Positions 60,019 through 64,000 of a stretch of DNA of 64,000 bases are shown here, one piece after another. The first letter of the stretch is position 1, and every line of letters begins with the position of its first letter. The stretch spans positions 29,661,498-29,725,497 of the forward strand of contig CM075767.1 in assembly GCA_037974665.1 (NCBI GenBank), read 5' to 3'. The notes under the pieces were generated by a model. It was given only the letters and a program-made list of their open reading frames with translations, was not told the origin of the DNA and did no database searches. The stretch is from Ehretia macrophylla. Taxonomy: Eukaryota > Streptophyta > Magnoliopsida > Boraginales > Ehretiaceae. Made by a program: the position numbers and the translations under genes.

Positions 60019-61708
60019 CCAGAATGAAAGGTTGCAACCTTGTATGCAATGCACATTTATGACATTTAATATATCACATTAGGAGGACAACAAAGTAGGT
60101 TGGCTCCGGACAGTCATAAGATTGTACATTGACAAATAAACAAGCGAGGCATGAATAGACAAGTAATTTCACTTGAAAAGCGTATGAAGTTATATGAACA
60201 TTAAACGGGCAGCCATGTAACACATGTAAATCAAGTCATATAACTCATTTCAAAGTCCACGTAATCAAATATTAAGATTATTCAACATGCAACAACATCT
60301 ACGTGGGCTCGGAATGCAAGAAAGGCCTATTTGTCAACATGCAATGTTCAAAATCACGTTTAGGGCTATAAGGGCATCTACGGGCAGCCTACTAAGCATA
60401 TAATTCCACACAAAAATCCAAATGATCAACATTAGCAAGCCTACCTAGTCGTTAGGGTTTCCATTTCGTGCTTACCCGTGTGATTAAACCCTAAGTCAAC
60501 TCAAAATCAACCACAAGTCATGCATCATTTAATTCAAACATCCTCAAGTACTCAAAACAGTCCACACAACATCCCAACGCCACAAACCCAAGCATTTAAT
60601 ACCACAAGAGAAGTTACTACAAGTTTTCTAAGCATATAACCAAGTGAAACCCTCACTGCAATAGGCTGTTTTCCCACAATCATTAAGACAAGCAAAAAAT
60701 CTCCAATTCCAGTGAATAAGATGTCAAATTAAATCTTAAGAATTTAACTAAAATCAGAAACAAACCTTGCATCATTTGGAGTTCGGGATCATTAGTTATA
60801 GCCGAAACAGTGGGATAGCACAAAACTGTCCAGATTTGCACACATTTCGATAATTGACGTTTTTGAGGTCCTTAGGTTCAGATTTAGCCTTAGTCCATTT
60901 CTTACAAATATGTCCAGAACTGAAATTTATAGCAGCACACCAAATTTCATGCATTTTGGACATCATTTACTAAGTCAAATCTGGTTCTTTCTACAGGATC
61001 AGTGCATCTGCCAAAACCTGCTTCATTTTTCCAGATTTCCAGATTTGGACACATTTTAATGATTTGCCATATTTAGGACCTTAGAGTCGAAATTAGATTT
61101 GGCCTATTTCTGTGAAAAATGTTCAAATCTGGCAAAACGAGACACCTACAAATTTTCATGCATTTTCAATATCATTTGCCTAGCCAAACTCACCTTGCAA
61201 CAACACGACAGAGAGCTGTCACCAAATCCGACTTCATCTATCATCAACTTCAAGCCAAAATCTTGCCATGCATGGTTGTAAAAGCTTATGAACACACATA
61301 TAACTCAAGTACAGAAGCAAAGACATACATTTAAGAGCATGCATGTGGATTTTTGAAGGATTTTCAAAAGGTTTTAGCCCTCACCTTAGCAATCAACCAA
61401 GAAGATGCACAAAACTTGTTGAAGCACAAATTTCTTCTTCTTCTTTGCCTAGCCGAGATTCCAACTTGGTTTTCTCTATTTTTCCTAGCTTAGTGACCAA
61501 GCTCTTAGTACATGCATGTGGTTAGAACAAGAAGAAAAGAAATGGAAGCTTAGAAACTTACCTAGGCCGAAAATGGTGACTCAAGAGCTTGCATGTGAGT
61601 TTTCTTGCAACCTAGCTAGCTTGGTTGAGTTCCTTTGCTTGTGGCTTGCCTTGATTAACCATAGGATGATGAAGATGAGCTAGGAGGTGAAGAGATTCAG
61701 CCAAGGCC

Positions 61709-61753
61709 GAGAGAGAGAGAGAAGAATGAGAGGGAGAGAGAGAAGTGTGAGGA
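61709..61753. repeat. GA-rich microsatellite in element 3 5' LTR
   Basis: GA dinucleotide run with an AAGAATGA break, the partner of 53286-53325. Confidence 0.85.
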
Positions 61754-62880
61754 AGAAAGAAGGAAAATGACAAGAAATGACAAAAATGATGGCTTTGCAA
61801 ATCTTGAAGCAAGTGGTCGGCCTAGGGCTTGATAATTCAGCTTTTTTTGTGTCTTCAAGAGAATATTTGAAATTCCTTGTATGGGCAAAGAGGGTTTGGT
61901 CGAGCAAGGTGGAGTTTTTGAGGAGGTTTGAGCAATTTTTTTTATGCATTGTGTTAAATGTTTTTGTCATAGTTTGTCTAGGAATGTTTTTAATTTATGC
62001 AATGTTTGTCAAATGCATGATATGGTCAGCCAAGGCATGTGAAAATTTTGAATTTTTGTAATCTATTGGAGTATTATTTAATTGTGTCTTGAAAGTGCAA
62101 AAAGAATAAGGAATAAAGAATGAAGAATGCTTAGTGTTTAGTGAAATTTTGTCTTCTAGTGAGTTGAATTAATAATTTAATAATAGTTAGTGGATTTTGT
62201 AGGATTAATTAATGACCTAGTGCTTCGTGTAAGATGCTTTCTTTTTTAGCGTGAGGGCCCGCTTTCCTAGGTCTAGGGCATGTACTACGAGGTAGGACAC
62301 TAACTACGAGACGAACGCACATTTTTCAAGTAAATGCACGCAACCCTAAATGAATGCACGTAATTCAATGCATGGCACACAAAATGAACACAATTCTTAA
62401 ACCTAGGTCAAGGCACGCAAATCTAGATTAGGGCACACGAAACGAGGTATTGCACGCAAATCGGAGTCGAGCCACACATCTAATGTCCCTCGAGTAAGGT
62501 TGTCGTCCTTTTAACAGCTCACGACGTATGATCCGAGACAGAAAAACAGAGCAAAAGAAGAAAAGGGGCCTGAAACTGATGAAAACGTTCGATTTTGGGC
62601 TCCAAAAAGGGAACAACGAGCCAGCTCGCTGCCCTCTTTGTAGAGCTATCGGAGAGCTTTTCAACGGTATGCTGTGTGCTGCGTAACTCCTTACGGATCA
62701 AAAGTTATGGGCACTGGAGCGACGGAGACCTGGTCACAAGCCCTATGCCCTCGGTTTGCGGGCTCAGCCTCCACGTGAAGCGAATTTGTCTTGCCCAAGG
62801 TGCCGTGGGATTCGATAATAGAAATATGGTGGATAAAGTATCTTGGCAACCCAAACTGGAGTAAAAAAAATTGAAAAGGG

Positions 62881-62901
62881 CGGTGCAACACGAGGACATC
62901 C
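62881..62901 (-). pseudogene. 5S rRNA fragment (last 21 bp, B-type)
   Basis: Only the gene's 3' end remains. It is joined to about 20 bp of mid-spacer (TGGGCTCCAAAAACGGGC) and then to another terminator region, giving a 60-bp mini-unit. Confidence 0.85.
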
Positions 62902-62940
62902 TTTATGGGCTCCAAAAACGGGCAAAGAAAATTGAAAAGA

Positions 62941-63058
62941 GGGTACAACACGAGGACTTCCAAGGGGGTCACCCATCCTAGTACTATTCTCGCCCAAGCA
63001 CGCTTAACTTCGGAGTTTTGATGGGATCCGGTGCATTAGTGCTGGTATGATCGCACCC
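62941..63058 (-). rRNA. 5S rRNA copy 48
   Basis: Four differences: one in the C-box and one in the IE. Confidence 0.95.
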
Positions 63059-63617
63059 GTCATGTTGAGGGCACAATTCCTTTATTTGTTAATGGTTCAC
63101 AGTCCCATCCTAGAGAGATGACCCATTCAAAAGGCCCAATGGGCTTAATGACAACCCATCAGCTTCAACAACGCAGCATCCTCGCAAGACGTGAAATCGA
63201 CGTGTTGTAGGGCCCTCTAATATCCCGCGAGTAAGGTTGTCGTCCTTTTAACAGCTCACGACGTGAGATCCGGGATGAAAAAATAGAGCAAAAGAAGAAA
63301 AGTGGCCCGAAACTGATGAAAACATTCGATTTTGGGCTCCAAAAAGGGGCATAGCGAGCAAGCTGGCCACCACTGTCGTAGAGCTCTCAGAGAGCTTTGC
63401 AACGGTACGTTGTGCACTGCGTAACTCCTTACGGATCAAAAGTTATGGGCACCGGAGCAAAAGAGACCTGGTCACAAGCCCTACGCCCTCGGTTTGCGGG
63501 CCCAACCTCCACAGGAAGCGAAGTTGTCTTGCCCAAGGTGCCATGGGATTCGATAATATAAATGTGGTGGATAAAGTATCTTGGCAACCCAAACCGGAGC
63601 AAAAAAAATTGAAAAGG

Positions 63618-63735
63618 GGGTACAACACAAGGACATCCCAGGGGGTCACCCATCCTAGTAATACTCTTGCCCAAGCACGCTTAACTTCGGAGTTCTGACG
63701 GGATCCGGTGCATTAGTGCTGGTATGATCGCACCC
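63618..63735 (-). rRNA. 5S rRNA copy 49 (B-type)
   Basis: Six differences, one in the IE. Its upstream spacer is truncated: 49 bp after the gene it jumps to the mid-spacer palindrome region. Confidence 0.94.
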
Positions 63736-63779
63736 GTCATGTTGAAGGCACAATCCTTTATGTGTTAACGGTTCACAGT

Positions 63780-63792
63780 CCCAGAGAGCTTT
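63780..63792. other. Spacer deletion junction at AGAGAG
   Basis: CAGTCCCAGAGAGCTTTGC fuses CAGTCCCAG(CCTAGAGAG) with (CTC)AGAGAGCTTTGC. About 300 bp of spacer, including the TGGGCC/GCCCA motif, is missing. AGAGAG is present on both parental sides. Confidence 0.8.
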
Positions 63793-64000
63793 GCAACGGT
63801 ATGCTGTGCGACGCGTAACTCCATACGGATCAAAAGTTATGGGCACCGGAGCGACGGAGACCTTGTCACAAGACCTACGGCCTCGATTTGCGGGCCCAGC
63901 CTCTACGTGAAGCGAAGTTGTCTTGCCCAATGTTCCGTGGGATTTGGTAATAGAAATTTGGTGGATAAAGTATCTTGGCAACCTTAACCAAGGCAAAAAA

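Larger units (their letters stand above)
50464..62478 (-). mobile_element. Element 3: complete Ty3/gypsy chromovirus with long LTRs
   Basis: A 12,015-bp minus-strand element: two LTRs of about 3.6 kb, a primer-binding site, one gag-pol frame, a chromodomain and a polypurine tract. Its internal part and LTRs match element 1. The LTRs differ by a few percent in the stretch I compared, so it is older than element 2. Stops at 57409, 56356 and 55615 and a 5-bp tandem duplication near 55245 disable it. The two flanks (GTTAA left, TCTAA right) do not form a clean duplication and come from different points of the 5S unit. Confidence 0.96.
58887..62478 (-). repeat. Element 3 5' LTR (3592 bp)
   Basis: Partner of 50464-54060. 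The leader cassette spans about 59872-60070. The 12-bp core motif TATGCAATGCAC and the hairpin are kept. Ends TGTCACGCCCC and GCCACACA. Confidence 0.96.
62479..64000 (-). repeat. 5S rDNA tandem array, segment 4 (rearranged)
   Basis: Starts in the spacer at TCTAATGTCCC. It holds a 5S end fragment, two full genes (copies 48 and 49) and a spacer with a large deletion at about 63783. The window ends in the 3' spacer, a few bases before the next expected gene. Confidence 0.96.

Noticed and set aside
61612-61970. Ser/Leu-rich open frames near the GA microsatellite (minus strand).
   Set aside because: They are translations of a CT-rich repeat within an LTR and differ between the two LTR copies.
7454-63674. 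Repeated 60-95-codon open frames in each 5S unit (for example starting MGESSTRMGDPL on the minus strand).
   Set aside because: They read across the 5S gene and its spacer, recur because the DNA repeats, and change length with single-base differences. The 5S gene itself explains the conserved part.

Overview
The window is nuclear plant DNA. It is a head-to-tail array of 5S ribosomal RNA genes broken up by LTR retrotransposons. The 5S genes are the plant type of about 118 bp and all lie on the minus strand. The retrotransposons are Ty3/gypsy chromoviruses whose polyprotein ends in a chromodomain, most like the Tekay/Del clade. I cannot name the species; an angiosperm, probably a eudicot, is my inference. 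I see no ordinary single-copy protein gene. Nearly all small open reading frames in the 5S regions are repeat shadows.

Layout. (a) 1-6908: the 3' part of a plus-strand gypsy element (element 1), with broken protease-RT-RNase H-integrase-chromodomain and a complete 3' LTR that ends inside a 5S gene. (b) 6909-29992: 5S array segment 1, about 34 units of about 677 bp. (c) 29993-40013: a complete minus-strand gypsy element (element 2, 10,021 bp) inserted inside a 5S gene with a 5-bp target duplication; its LTRs differ by only about 0.8%. (d) 40014-45370: 5S array segment 2. (e) 45371-47816: a solo LTR of a third family inside a 5S gene, flanked by a perfect GTCAC duplication. (f) 47817-50463: 5S array segment 3. 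(g) 50464-62478: a complete minus-strand element (element 3, 12,015 bp) of the same family as element 1, in opposite orientation. (h) 62479-64000: 5S array segment 4, heavily rearranged.

The 5S units carry Pol III signals: an AAATAAAG TATA-like box near -28, C at -1 and T-runs after the gene. Each spacer also has a TGGGCC/GCCCA motif about 75-90 bp upstream and a perfect 15-bp palindrome in mid-spacer. By eye, none of the 45 uninterrupted full-length copies matches the array consensus exactly, and most have changes in the internal promoter. Two spacer/gene haplotypes (called A and B here) and several higher-order repeats (1353-, 2727- and 1354-bp periods) show local amplification and incomplete homogenisation.

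The strongest unexplained signal is in the LTRs. Elements 1/3 and element 2 belong to different families, yet share the same ordered cassette: TATA box, TATGCAATGCAC block, GGTTGC(GC)AACC palindrome, a stem-loop whose loop is conserved while its stem sequence is replaced with pairing kept, and a 41-42-bp block. The solo LTR keeps parts of it. It lies where the transcript's 5' end should be. A second signal is that two different LTR families inserted within 2 bp of each other in the C-box of 5S genes.
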